From positions 1 through 21,705 of the forward strand of contig CAYLXL010000037.1 in the NCBI GenBank assembly GCA_964387745.1: a stretch of 21,705 nucleotides of DNA, given 5' to 3'. The notes beneath the pieces are model-generated. The model did not search any database. It saw only the letters and a list, made by a program, of their open reading frames with translations, and was not told the DNA's origin. The stretch's first letter is position 1, and the number at the start of each line of letters is the position of its first letter. The stretch is from JAGOUU01 sp964387745. GTDB taxonomy: Bacteria > Pseudomonadota > Gammaproteobacteria > JAGOUU01. The position numbers and the translations under genes are program-made. Of this stretch, positions 1 through 6,930 are shown piece after piece.

Positions 1-2
1 CA

Positions 3-383
3 GCACAAGCAGAAGCCGTAACTACACCTATGTGCACACTAAGAGGTGTCTCTGAGCAGCAACTCAGTGGTTATCATAAGGTGGTTCGACGCAGCGGGCA
101 TGATTACTTTGCGGATGCGCGTGCTGAATCAGATGCTCAAGGTGGTGTAAATGCGCCAGGCACTGGAAGATTTAGTCCTCGTCCTCCAGCGAGTCACCCA
201 AGCTGTTACTCTCCTCTTACTGCAGCGAATTTAGCAAAAGCAGCAGCACAAGCAGAAGCCGTAACTACACCTATGTGCACACTAAGAGGTGTCTCTGAAC
301 AGCAACTCAGTGGTCATCATAAGGTGGTTCGAGGCAGCGGGCATGATTCATTTGTAGATGCGCGTGCTGAATCAGATGCTCGA
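3..383 (+). repeat. Tandem 243-bp repeat inside the left-edge CDS
   Basis: Bases 1-138 recur at 244-381 with only about ten mismatches, giving a period of 243 bp, exactly 81 codons. Similarity falls sharply after the DARAESDA codons. The near-identity at DNA level implies recent duplication or gene conversion. More copies may lie upstream of the window. Confidence 0.9.
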
Positions 384-584
384 ACAGTTGTGCCAGGTAC
401 TAGAGTTAGTTTTCATCCTTCTTTTGAAAAATTTAAAAAACAACAGGCACCGAGTCACTCAGTACCACCACCACTACCACCACCACCAATACCGGAATGG
501 TACAGAGAAACTGGAGAAACTTGGGGGGAATATTGCTTAAGGGGGTTCCAAGCTTTGAATAAAATGAAAGCCAACCAACATTAA
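3..584 (+). CDS. Repeat-containing protein of unknown function (5' partial)
   Basis: The reading frame is open from the first bases of the window, so the start lies outside and the ATG at 30 is internal to a repeat. The visible 193 residues hold one complete 81-residue unit (bases 3-245) and most of a second (from 246). Both units carry the motifs TTPMCTLRGVSEQQLSG and DARAESDA. After the second unit the sequence diverges into a lysine-rich stretch, a proline run (PPPLPPPPIP) and a C-terminal tail with WYRETGETWGEYC. I recognise no family. The gene looks GC-richer than its AT-rich neighbours, which with the repeats could mean transfer or a fast-evolving secreted or effector-type protein. That is inference; no signal sequence can be judged because the N-terminus is missing. 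Confidence 0.75.
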   Translation, partial: AQAEAVTTPMCTLRGVSEQQLSGYHKVVRRSGHDYFADARAESDAQGGVNAPGTGRFSPRPPASHPSCYSPLTAANLAKAAAQAEAVTTPMCTLRGVSEQQLSGHHKVVRGSGHDSFVDARAESDARTVVPGTRVSFHPSFEKFKKQQAPSHSVPPPLPPPPIPEWYRETGETWGEYCLRGFQALNKMKANQH

Positions 585-655
585 AGTTGACGCCTATGCC
601 CCAAGGGGAAGAGTTAATCCGTGCAACTTAAAGAGTGTGAAAATTACTTATTAAC

Positions 656-2449
656 TTAGTAAGCCATTGCCCCAGCTCCTGATCGTCTAGGATCGGCTGT
701 GCTGTGGAATAAGCTTGCGATCTTATCATAATAAGCTGATTGAGCGGATCCAATAGCCTTGGATTTCTGAGTCGTGTGTCCCATCAAAATTAACTTATCT
801 ATGCTGTCTTGGCTGATACCATCTTCATAATAAAGAATGTCAGGAACAAGCTGGCTATGAATTCTAGGCATTGCAACCGCTGTAGCAATGTCGTATTTAT
901 GATCAATTGTATTTAGCAAAACCTGTAATACCGTTGTGGTAATTTGACTGCCACCTGGAGAACCAGTTGCAAGTAAAGGTAGATCATCTTCATCTAAAAC
1001 AATAACAGGGGTCATGGAGCTTAATGGCTGTTTGTTTGGTTTAATAAGATTATTTTCGCCTTGTACTAGGCCATAAGCGTTTGGTTTATTTATATCTATA
1101 GCAAAGTCATCTAATTGATTGTTCATAAAGAAACCAGCTCCCGGGATAACTTTATTATTACCGAATTCAGTATTAAGAGTATAAGTATTGCTCACCACGT
1201 TAAGATCTTTATCTATAACTACATAGTGTGTTGTATTGTTGCCCTCGGGCCATTTTAAGATTTCTTCGCTCGCTGTATGTGAGTTTATATTTACTTTTTC
1301 TGCGAGTGTATCTGCATACGTTTGAGAAGTTAACTGCTCTAAATTAAAATTAACAAAACGCGGATCACCTAGTTTATAGTTTCGGTCTTTGTAACTAATG
1401 TTCATTACTTCAGTTAAATAATGGAAATACTTAGCAGTGTTATTATCAAGCTTACTGAAATCTTTTTTTAAGGCAGTAAGCATATTCAATTGTTCGGCCA
1501 GAATGACCCCGCCTGCAGATGGTGGCGGTGGTGCGATTATTTTATGATCTTTATAGTTTATAATAATAGGGCTTGTAATTTGAGCTTTGTAGTTTTCTAA
1601 GTCTTGTTTGGAAATATAACCGCCCATTTGTTTCATGGCAGTTACGATAAGATCTGCGGTTTGTCCCCTATAAAAACCATCATCGTTGTTATCAGCAATT
1701 AACTTTAAAGTCTTAGCTAAATCAGGTTGTTTTAGTTTATAGCCAAGACTATGCAGAAAAATAGAGGAGTTTTTTTTGTTTACAGGAGGAACTAGACTAT
1801 TGTCTTCAAAAAATATTTTTTTAGCAGCGGGATCAAGTTTTAAATAATCTTCGGATGACTTTATGCTCTTTAAAAAAGGGTGACTAAGATTAAAACCATT
1901 TTCAGCTAACTGTATGGCCGGTGAGACAAGGGCTTTTAGATTAGCTTTTCCTAAGTTACCAAATTCTCTAGCTGCTAGATTCAAGCCAGCGACAGTCCCT
2001 GGAACACCGCTTGACTTATAACTATAAATAAATTTGTTTCGATCTGTTTTATAAATCTCGGTTACTTTTTTGATATTAATACTCGCTGGTGTTGTCTCAC
2101 GATAATTAATAACATAAGCTTTTTGTTGTTTATTTAGCCAAATGGTCATAAAACCGCCGCCACCTAGATTACCCGCACGTGGTAAAGTGACAGCTAAGGT
2201 ATAGCCAATAGCTACAGCAGCATCGATAGCATTACCGCCTTGTTGTAGGATATCTAAACCAACTTTGGTCGCATTGGTTTCTTGCGTAGCCACGGCACCT
2301 TTAGTGCCGATTTGAGCATGAAAACGCTGTTTTGTTTCGTGTATAGACTGATCGACACTAGTAACATTAGAAGCTAGCGCATAACTTTTACTAGCCAAAA
2401 CAGCACATAAAATTGCTATCGAATATATGAAGTTATTATAATTTCGCAT
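656..2449 (-). CDS. ggt: Gamma-glutamyltransferase (glutathione hydrolase), periplasmic
   Basis: Cleaves the gamma-glutamyl bond of glutathione and related compounds, hydrolysing or transferring the glutamyl group, in the periplasm. It is an autoprocessed Ntn-hydrolase of about 597 residues (E. coli enzyme 580). Numbering from the ATG, residues 1-26 form a signal peptide ending YALA. Arg117 (in YRETTPA) fits the glutamyl carboxylate-binding Arg. Thr406 in NNTTHYVVID is the expected processing site and nucleophile. NNQLDDF (Asp448), PLSSMTP (Ser477-Ser478) and TGSPGGS (Gly499-Gly500) complete the active site. The C-terminus SADPRRSGAGAMAY fits the family. An in-frame TTG four codons upstream (2461) would overlap ahr by 10 bp; I prefer the ATG because it starts the signal peptide cleanly, though no strong ribosome site precedes either. 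It is last in the minus-strand series after ahr. In intracellular bacteria this enzyme can supply cysteine or glutamate from host glutathione; that role here is inference. Confidence 0.95.
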   Translation of the reverse strand: MRNYNNFIYSIAILCAVLASKSYALASNVTSVDQSIHETKQRFHAQIGTKGAVATQETNATKVGLDILQQGGNAIDAAVAIGYTLAVTLPRAGNLGGGGFMTIWLNKQQKAYVINYRETTPASINIKKVTEIYKTDRNKFIYSYKSSGVPGTVAGLNLAAREFGNLGKANLKALVSPAIQLAENGFNLSHPFLKSIKSSEDYLKLDPAAKKIFFEDNSLVPPVNKKNSSIFLHSLGYKLKQPDLAKTLKLIADNNDDGFYRGQTADLIVTAMKQMGGYISKQDLENYKAQITSPIIINYKDHKIIAPPPPSAGGVILAEQLNMLTALKKDFSKLDNNTAKYFHYLTEVMNISYKDRNYKLGDPRFVNFNLEQLTSQTYADTLAEKVNINSHTASEEILKWPEGNNTTHYVVIDKDLNVVSNTYTLNTEFGNNKVIPGAGFFMNNQLDDFAIDINKPNAYGLVQGENNLIKPNKQPLSSMTPVIVLDEDDLPLLATGSPGGSQITTTVLQVLLNTIDHKYDIATAVAMPRIHSQLVPDILYYEDGISQDSIDKLILMGHTTQKSKAIGSAQSAYYDKIASLFHSTADPRRSGAGAMAY

Positions 2450-2451
2450 AG

Positions 2452-3447
2452 TTACCCGCAATCCAAAACAGCGCGATACCTTACTGTATTATCTCTTACT
2501 TTTTGAATCGCTTCATTGACTTGACTTAATTTAAATAATTCTGTTTGGGCTAGTATACGCTGGCGAGCTGCAAATTCTAACATTTCATGGATACGAGCAG
2601 GGCTCCCGATTAAACTAGTTACAATTGATTTCTGGCCTAAAATAAGTGGTTGAAGAGGGATCGTCATATTTTTGGCTACACCAACTAGACATATTCTACC
2701 TTTAGGTTTTAAAGCATTGACTAAACCTAGCCAGTTTAAGTCTACATGTGGAGTCGTTAAGATAAAATCAAAACTGTTTTGCAATTCTTTATAGTCTTTA
2801 CCACTATAAAACTTATGTGCACCAAACTCTAATGCTGCTTCTTTTTTATTGTCCGAGTGGGAGATGGCAGTGACCTCGCAGCCATAAGCACGATAGAATT
2901 GTAATGCTAAATGACCCAAGCCTCCAATGCCTACTACAGCAACTTTCATGTCTGGTCTGATATCATAATTCCTTAAAGGGTTATAGACAGTAATCCCGCC
3001 ACATAATAGTGGAGCGGCTTGTTCAGATGGTAGACTATCAGGAATCGGAATGGCAAATCGTGCATCAGACCTAGTGTAATTTGCAAAGCCGCCATAGTGA
3101 CCAACAGCTGTTGCTGTGCTTTTAACACATAATTGTTCATCGCCAGTTGTACAAGAATGACATTCATAACAACAGCTACATTGCCAGCCAATGCCTACTC
3201 TTTGGCCAATTTCAAGATGCGCGACTTTACTGCCTTTTTCAGTGATCGTGCCAACGACCTCATGTCCAGGGAGCAGCGGGTAGCCACCTAATCCCCAATC
3301 ATCGTCAATTAAGTGAACATCGCTATGGCAAATACCGCAATGGCTAATTTTAATATTGACTTCGTGATCTTGTAATTTTTCGTTACTGTAGGTGAAAGGT
3401 ACTAATTTTTCTTTTGAAGCTAAAGCTGCATATCCCTGAATTGTCAT
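2452..3447 (-). CDS. ahr: Zinc-dependent NADP-type aldehyde reductase/alcohol dehydrogenase, Ahr (YjgB)-like
   Basis: Cytosolic medium-chain dehydrogenase/reductase of 331 residues, expected to reduce a range of aldehydes. Residues align well along the length with E. coli Ahr/YjgB as I remember it: CGICHSD (Cys37), GHEV (His62, Glu63) and LLCGGITV (Cys149) supply the catalytic zinc site. Cys93, Cys96, Cys99 and Cys107 form the structural zinc lobe. GIGGLG (173-178) is the Rossmann nucleotide loop. The end (NEAIQKVRDNTVRYRAVLD) is typical of the cinnamyl-alcohol-dehydrogenase branch. The ATG at 3447 has an AGGG-like ribosome site about nine bases upstream. The stop codon lies next to the ggt start, so the two are probably co-transcribed. 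The 120-bp AT-rich gap from tdk could carry its own promoter. Confidence 0.9.
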   Translation of the reverse strand: MTIQGYAALASKEKLVPFTYSNEKLQDHEVNIKISHCGICHSDVHLIDDDWGLGGYPLLPGHEVVGTITEKGSKVAHLEIGQRVGIGWQCSCCYECHSCTTGDEQLCVKSTATAVGHYGGFANYTRSDARFAIPIPDSLPSEQAAPLLCGGITVYNPLRNYDIRPDMKVAVVGIGGLGHLALQFYRAYGCEVTAISHSDNKKEAALEFGAHKFYSGKDYKELQNSFDFILTTPHVDLNWLGLVNALKPKGRICLVGVAKNMTIPLQPLILGQKSIVTSLIGSPARIHEMLEFAARQRILAQTELFKLSQVNEAIQKVRDNTVRYRAVLDCG

Positions 3448-3567
3448 GTTTATACCCTATATATATGTATATAATTATACTTTATTTAGTGTGGAATGAA
3501 TTAATATCAAACTAGTAAGTTATTAATAGTATTATATAATTATTGATACTTTGGCAAGTAAAAAATA

Positions 3568-4203
3568 TTAGCTACAAGTCACTGAAGAATAGTCTTTTTG
3601 GGATAGTTTGAAGCTTTTACCTGGGTCGTTCAAGTTAAAATGTTTTCTGCATGTAGCTATATAGTGTTCGTTACCACCAATCAAAATCTGCTGACCTTGT
3701 TTGATGGCGTTACCTTCGTCATCGATACGAAGATTCATAGTGGCTTTGCTACCACAATGACAAATAGTTTTGAGTTCAACTAAATGATCAGCTAAAGCTA
3801 GTAAATAAATGCTACCTTCAAATGGCTCGGCTTGAAAATCAGAACGGATTCCGTAGGTTAAAGCAGGTAGGTTAAGTTGATCAACAGCTTTTGCTAGTCC
3901 AAAAACTTGTTTTTTTGTTAGAAACTGTGCTTCATCTATCAAGATGCAGGCTATATTTGGATTAGCAATTTTTGCCGATTTAATTAAGTCAAAAATATTA
4001 TCTTCTTGGCAGACTACGATTGCAGAGGTAGATAAACCGATTCGTGAATGTATGTGTTCATTTTTTTTTTTACTTTTAATACCTATTTTAGGAACTAAAA
4101 TAAGAGTATCTAGATTCCGCTCTTTGTAATTATATGCTGATTGCAAAAGCATAGTGCTTTTGCCAGCATTCATCGCAGAATAATAAAAGTATAACTTAGC
4201 CAT
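3568..4203 (-). CDS. tdk: Thymidine kinase, type II
   Basis: Phosphorylates thymidine to dTMP with ATP (salvage pathway, cytosol). Length 211 residues, usual for the bacterial type II (TK1-like) family. The P-loop is AMNAGKST (10-17). The Walker B/catalytic segment is IDEAQF with Glu91 as general base. YGIRSDF (117-123) follows. The zinc lobe has Cys148 and Cys150 (CHCGSKA) and Cys185/His188 (CRKH). The lasso segment GGNEHYIATCRKH is well conserved. The gene begins 14 bp after the stop of the DUF4870 gene on the same strand, so they are likely one transcript. No clear Shine-Dalgarno sequence is visible before the ATG. Confidence 0.95.
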   Translation of the reverse strand: MAKLYFYYSAMNAGKSTMLLQSAYNYKERNLDTLILVPKIGIKSKKKNEHIHSRIGLSTSAIVVCQEDNIFDLIKSAKIANPNIACILIDEAQFLTKKQVFGLAKAVDQLNLPALTYGIRSDFQAEPFEGSIYLLALADHLVELKTICHCGSKATMNLRIDDEGNAIKQGQQILIGGNEHYIATCRKHFNLNDPGKSFKLSQKDYSSVTCS

Positions 4204-4217
4204 AAAACTGCTGACTG

Positions 4218-4592
4218 TTAAATAATTCTGATAATATAAGGGTATTTATAATTTTGGCCGTCTAACGTTTTGATCGCAGCAACCACGGGCATAATTAAGC
4301 AATATAGGCCTAAAATAATTAATAATGGTATACCGATTACCACTAGGCAGAGCAGGGCAAATAAAATCCCTAGAACTAACATAGTTAGATTAAAATTAAT
4401 GGCTTCTCTCCATTGCTCGCTTAAGTATTCACTGAAATCATTTTTAACTGCTTTGATAACTATAAGAATGATAACACCGCTTAAAAAAATAGGAATTAAG
4501 AAATTAGCAAAAACGGCTAAATGAAAAACTGTAGCCCACTTATTATCTTCATTCATGTTGACGTTTTTTGAATCGTTAGTTATGTTGCTCAT
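4218..4592 (-). CDS. DUF4870 family small membrane protein
   Basis: About 124 residues from the ATG at 4592. The longer frame to 4655 begins with TTG and adds a hydrophobic stretch out of place for this family, so I do not use it. After a polar N-terminus there are three or so hydrophobic segments (roughly 22-48, 68-88, 89-107). The signature WREAINFNLTML lies between the first two and IGIPLLIILGLY in the third. The end, AAIKTLDGQNYKYPYIIRII, is typical of DUF4870/Tic20-like proteins, whose role is not established. It heads the minus-strand run into tdk. The upstream 200 bp shared with the acyltransferase contains two inverted repeats. Confidence 0.8.
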   Translation of the reverse strand: MSNITNDSKNVNMNEDNKWATVFHLAVFANFLIPIFLSGVIILIVIKAVKNDFSEYLSEQWREAINFNLTMLVLGILFALLCLVVIGIPLLIILGLYCLIMPVVAAIKTLDGQNYKYPYIIRII

Positions 4593-4636
4593 AGATAATA
4601 GTTGTTTAATATTATTGATAATAAATATTATTGCAG

Positions 4637-4680
4637 ATAGATACAGTTTATGCAAAATTTAGCTTAACATATGTATCTAT
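4637..4680. promoter_or_regulatory. Inverted repeat in divergent promoter region
   Basis: Perfect 8-bp arms ATAGATAC (4637-4644) and GTATCTAT (4673-4680) are separated by 28 bp. Inner TATG/CATA segments could extend the pairing. It lies between the DUF4870 start (4592) and the acyltransferase start (4796). A regulatory role is inferred from position only. Confidence 0.3.
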
Positions 4681-4706
4681 ACTTTGGTGTACATGATAGA
4701 AAACAA

Positions 4707-4724
4707 CTGATAACATATTATCAG
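4707..4724. promoter_or_regulatory. Operator-like palindrome upstream of the YihG-like gene
   Basis: CTGATAA-CATA-TTATCAG: perfect 7-bp arms with a 4-bp centre, 72 bp before the ATG at 4796. The size and symmetry suit a dimeric repressor site, but no regulator can be named. The following bases 4749-4780 are three loose 10-bp repeats of the AACTCAATAA type. Confidence 0.35.
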
Positions 4725-4795
4725 TCCCAGATACCCGAATTCATGTAAACAAACTCAACAAATTCAATAAAGTCAATAAACTAGAGAAACAATAT

Positions 4796-5689
4796 ATGCT
4801 TAAATATATTAAAGGCTGCCTTGGCTACTTATGTATCGCTATCAATACTGTAATAATAACTATTTTAGTAGCTCCTTTTGCTTTGCTAAAAAAGTACTCA
4901 AGCCAGACAATAGTAAAGAAATATTGTCTAATTTGCTTACATAAATTAGGTTATATCTGGATTACTATTAATTATTATACGATTAAATTGCTAAATAATA
5001 TTACATGGCAAGTGTCTGGGCTTGAGCATTTGCAAAACTTGCCACAAGATAAATGGTATCTATTGATATCTAATCATCAGTCCTGGAATGACGTATTTAT
5101 TTTGCAGTTTTTATTTAAAGACTATCTGCCTTTCCAAAAATATTTTGTCAAAGAAGAGATGCGTAATTTTCCTTTAATGGGTTTTATTTGGGAGTCGATT
5201 GATTGCCCTTTTCTAAAAAGGGTAGATAAAGACAAAATTAAAGCAAACCCAGAATTAAGTGGACTTGATTTATTAGAAATTAGAGAAAAAAGTAAAAAAT
5301 TTAAATTAGTCCCATCTACTATTGTTAGCTTTGTAGAGGGCACAAGATACAGTGTGGCAAAACATAGTCAACAAGATTCACCTTATAAGCATCTTCTAAA
5401 GCCCAAAGCAGGTGGTATAGCATGTACCTTGAGTGAGTTGCACCGAGAAATTAAAGCCGTTATTGACGTGACTTTAGTTTCTTTACCAAGAAATGCTGAT
5501 TTATGGGATATGTATACTGGGAATGTAAAAAAAATTGCTGTTAATATAAGATATCTTGAGATTCCTGAATGGATGACGGAGAAGCATAGAAATAATAAGA
5601 ACTATGAAGAATACAAAGAAGAGTTTCAGAGTTGGTTAAATAGTATATGGGCGGAAAAAGATCAGTACTTCGATAGCCATTTAACTTAA
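4796..5689 (+). CDS. YihG-like 1-acyl-sn-glycerol-3-phosphate acyltransferase family protein
   Basis: Member of the PlsC/LPLAT superfamily closest to E. coli YihG, which adds an acyl chain to lysophosphatidic acid at the inner membrane. Length 297 residues (YihG about 310). A hydrophobic N-terminal segment (about 10-31) and a second near 52-68 anchor it. Block I is NHQSWND (93-99; catalytic His94 and Asp99). Block II is FLKRVDK (139-145). Block III is FVEGTR (179-184). LKPKAGG (201-207) follows. Downstream, VTLVSLPRNADLWDMYTGN and the RNNKNYEEYKEEFQSWL helix also resemble the YihG subgroup. The ATG at 4796 is preceded by AGAG. It stands alone on plus, divergent from the DUF4870 gene. Confidence 0.9.
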   Translation: MLKYIKGCLGYLCIAINTVIITILVAPFALLKKYSSQTIVKKYCLICLHKLGYIWITINYYTIKLLNNITWQVSGLEHLQNLPQDKWYLLISNHQSWNDVFILQFLFKDYLPFQKYFVKEEMRNFPLMGFIWESIDCPFLKRVDKDKIKANPELSGLDLLEIREKSKKFKLVPSTIVSFVEGTRYSVAKHSQQDSPYKHLLKPKAGGIACTLSELHREIKAVIDVTLVSLPRNADLWDMYTGNVKKIAVNIRYLEIPEWMTEKHRNNKNYEEYKEEFQSWLNSIWAEKDQYFDSHLT

Positions 5690-5740
5690 TTCATCCTGTA
5701 GTTCTTATTGTTTTAATTATCGACCCATATCTAATTATAG

Positions 5741-5774
5741 TTGACACGGCTTCGATACTAACTAATCTTATAAA
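5741..5774 (+). promoter_or_regulatory. Candidate promoter for the secreted Ig-like protein gene
   Basis: An exact TTGACA (5741-5746) is followed by TAATCT at 5763 (16-bp spacing, poor match) or TATAAA at 5769 (22-bp spacing, too long). An AT palindrome (arms AATATAT/ATATATT, 5773-5788) lies just downstream. Weak evidence, based on the -35 match and position. Confidence 0.25.
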
Positions 5775-5823
5775 TATATCAATATATTAATGATTTGTTA
5801 TATTTTACAGGGAAAAATTTGTC

Positions 5824-6345
5824 ATGAATTTTAATTTTATCAGAGCAAGCTCGTTAGTGTTTATCAGTTTATTTTTGTTAACTAATTCAGGCTTTGCAGC
5901 TAAACAAACAAATACGACGACTAAAGCTGTTACATCAGAAAACCATAGTGGTGAACATGTGGTTAAGACTCAAGGTTTACCGGAAGGTGGAATAAAATCT
6001 GCTAGGCCAGATACCACTACTGCTCCTAAAAAATCCGCCAGCGCACCAAACCTTTCAGATTTTAATGTAAAGTTAAAATTAAGTCAGGGTAATGCGATCA
6101 AGATTACGAATGTAGATTTATTTAGTGTGGTTTCTGATAACGATGTAGGTGATATCTATTCTATTTATAGCATCTCTAACCTTAAGCCTAGTAATGCAGG
6201 TTGTGCGACTATTCTTGATGGCGAGATTATTTTTATCGCCTCTAAAGGATTTGTCGGAGATGCCGTAATTGATTATACAGTAATCGATGGTGAAGGTACT
6301 GTGAGTGATACCGAACAGGTTACTGTCCACGTAGTAAAAGAATAA
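5824..6345 (+). CDS. Secreted protein with a single Ig/cadherin-like (Big_9-type) domain
   Basis: 173 residues. Residues 1-25 are a signal peptide (hydrophobic SLVFISLFLLT, cleavage after GFAA likely). Residues 26-75 are polar, low-complexity Thr/Lys/Ser linker. Residues 80-172 resemble one bacterial Ig-like or cadherin-like fold: an NDVGD turn, then IIFIASKGFVGDAVIDYTV and DGEGTVSDTEQVTVHV, matching the usual GFTGTDSFTYTVSDGNG...ATVTV pattern. Such domains usually occur in long tandem arrays in adhesins; here there is one only. AGGGA before ATG 5824 supports the start. Periplasmic or exported. Function unknown; possible binding or structural module. Confidence 0.75.
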   Translation: MNFNFIRASSLVFISLFLLTNSGFAAKQTNTTTKAVTSENHSGEHVVKTQGLPEGGIKSARPDTTTAPKKSASAPNLSDFNVKLKLSQGNAIKITNVDLFSVVSDNDVGDIYSIYSISNLKPSNAGCATILDGEIIFIASKGFVGDAVIDYTVIDGEGTVSDTEQVTVHVVKE

Positions 6346-6364
6346 TCAATAAGACGGTAGCTTA

Positions 6365-6414
6365 TGCGCGGCTTTTAATAAAGACTAAGTCCGCGCAAAA
6401 AAATTATCTTAGTC
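6365..6414. other. Two overlapping, mutually exclusive inverted repeats
   Basis: Repeat one: TGCGCGG (6365-6371) with CCGCGCA (6391-6397). Repeat two: GACTAAG (6383-6389) with CTTAGTC (6408-6414). The left arm of the second lies in the loop of the first, so an RNA could form only one at a time. The GC-rich hairpin is followed by A residues on plus, so it is not an ordinary terminator in that direction. Confidence 0.35.
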
Positions 6415-6504
6415 ATAAAAAATACCTATTAAAAAGCTTTTTAAATCAAAACAAACCCCTATCTGCGCTTGAAAAGCTATCCAACTAACCCTATACTTCA
6501 AAAG

Positions 6505-6527
6505 TAACAGATTTATCATATCTGTTA
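6505..6527. promoter_or_regulatory. Operator-like inverted repeat upstream of the Cys/His-rich gene
   Basis: Perfect 8-bp arms TAACAGAT (6505-6512) and ATCTGTTA (6520-6527) with a 7-bp centre, 40 bp before the ATG at 6567. The dimensions suit a helix-turn-helix dimer. A second palindrome follows at 6540. Confidence 0.45.
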
Positions 6528-6539
6528 TCTATATTATTG

Positions 6540-6553
6540 ATATTACGTAATAT
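6540..6553. promoter_or_regulatory. 14-bp perfect palindrome next to the ribosome site
   Basis: ATATTACGTAATAT is perfectly self-complementary and ends three bases before the AGGAG ribosome site (6557-6561). It could be an operator or sequester the leader in RNA. The role is inferred from position. Confidence 0.35.
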
Positions 6554-6566
6554 TTAAGGAGTTATT

Positions 6567-6869
6567 ATGAAGATGTTATCAAAGTTGTTGATATTGTCAC
6601 TAGTGTCTACGTTCACGGTCTCAAGTTATGCGGGATTGTTTGCTAAATATGATCCATACTATGGTATCAAAAGCGAAAAATGTTATAGACCTTCTGTAAA
6701 AAGCAATATATGCCATTGCTACAGCTTAAGAAATATTGACACATGTAAAAAAGTGATGTCAATTAACACTTTTAGTAAAAAAGAAATGGATAATATGAAG
6801 AAACATCATAAGCATCCATGCCCATGCAAAACTACGCATGTGAAATTTTTTAAGAAGCATCATGGTTAA
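6567..6869 (+). CDS. Small secreted Cys/His-rich protein of unknown function
   Basis: 100 residues with the best canonical ribosome site among the annotated genes (AGGAG, five bases before ATG). Residues 1-22 are a signal peptide ending SSYA. The mature part has six cysteines (39, 49, 51, 60, 85, 87) and seven histidines (50, 80, 81, 83, 91, 98, 99). They are concentrated in ICHCYS, HHKHPCPCKTTH and the C-terminal KKHHG, and the protein is strongly basic. The pattern suggests metal binding or disulfide bonding in the periplasm or outside the cell. I do not recognise a family. Two palindromes upstream suggest regulation, and a strong terminator follows, so it is probably a single-gene transcript. 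Confidence 0.75.
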   Translation: MKMLSKLLILSLVSTFTVSSYAGLFAKYDPYYGIKSEKCYRPSVKSNICHCYSLRNIDTCKKVMSINTFSKKEMDNMKKHHKHPCPCKTTHVKFFKKHHG

Positions 6870-6902
6870 AAATAATAAATAATTAATTATTTATTTATTA
6901 TC

Positions 6903-6926
6903 AAAGGCCCATAACGGGCCTTTTTT
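6903..6926 (+). terminator. Rho-independent terminator between convergent genes
   Basis: Stem AAAGGCCC (6903-6910) and GGGCCTTT (6916-6923) with loop ATAAC, followed by a T run to 6926. It ends the Cys/His-rich gene. The AT-rich flanks would let it work less well on minus for the M23 gene, but that stop codon lies on the far side at 6931. A 22-bp AT palindrome (6874-6895) lies just before it. Confidence 0.9.
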
Positions 6927-6930
6927 ATTA

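Noticed and set aside
358..540. Alternate-frame ORF inside the repeat protein
   Set aside because: It is a shadow of the repeat-coding frame, His/Tyr-rich from the CCACCACTACC run, with no ribosome site.
585..655. Terminator between the repeat protein gene and ggt
   Set aside because: AAGTTG (584-589) and CAACTT (624-629) could pair, with CCCCAAGGGG between, but the stem is short and no T run follows on either strand.
2450..2461. TTG start for ggt overlapping ahr by 10 bp
   Set aside because: The ATG at 2449 begins the signal peptide directly and removes the overlap; the TTG has no better ribosome site.
4593..4655. N-terminal extension of the DUF4870 protein from TTG 4655
   Set aside because: The extension is not part of the family, starts with TTG and crosses the inverted repeat region; ATG 4592 gives the usual form.
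6365..6397. Terminator of the Ig-like protein gene
   Set aside because: The GC hairpin is followed by A residues, not T, on plus; listed as a structural element only.
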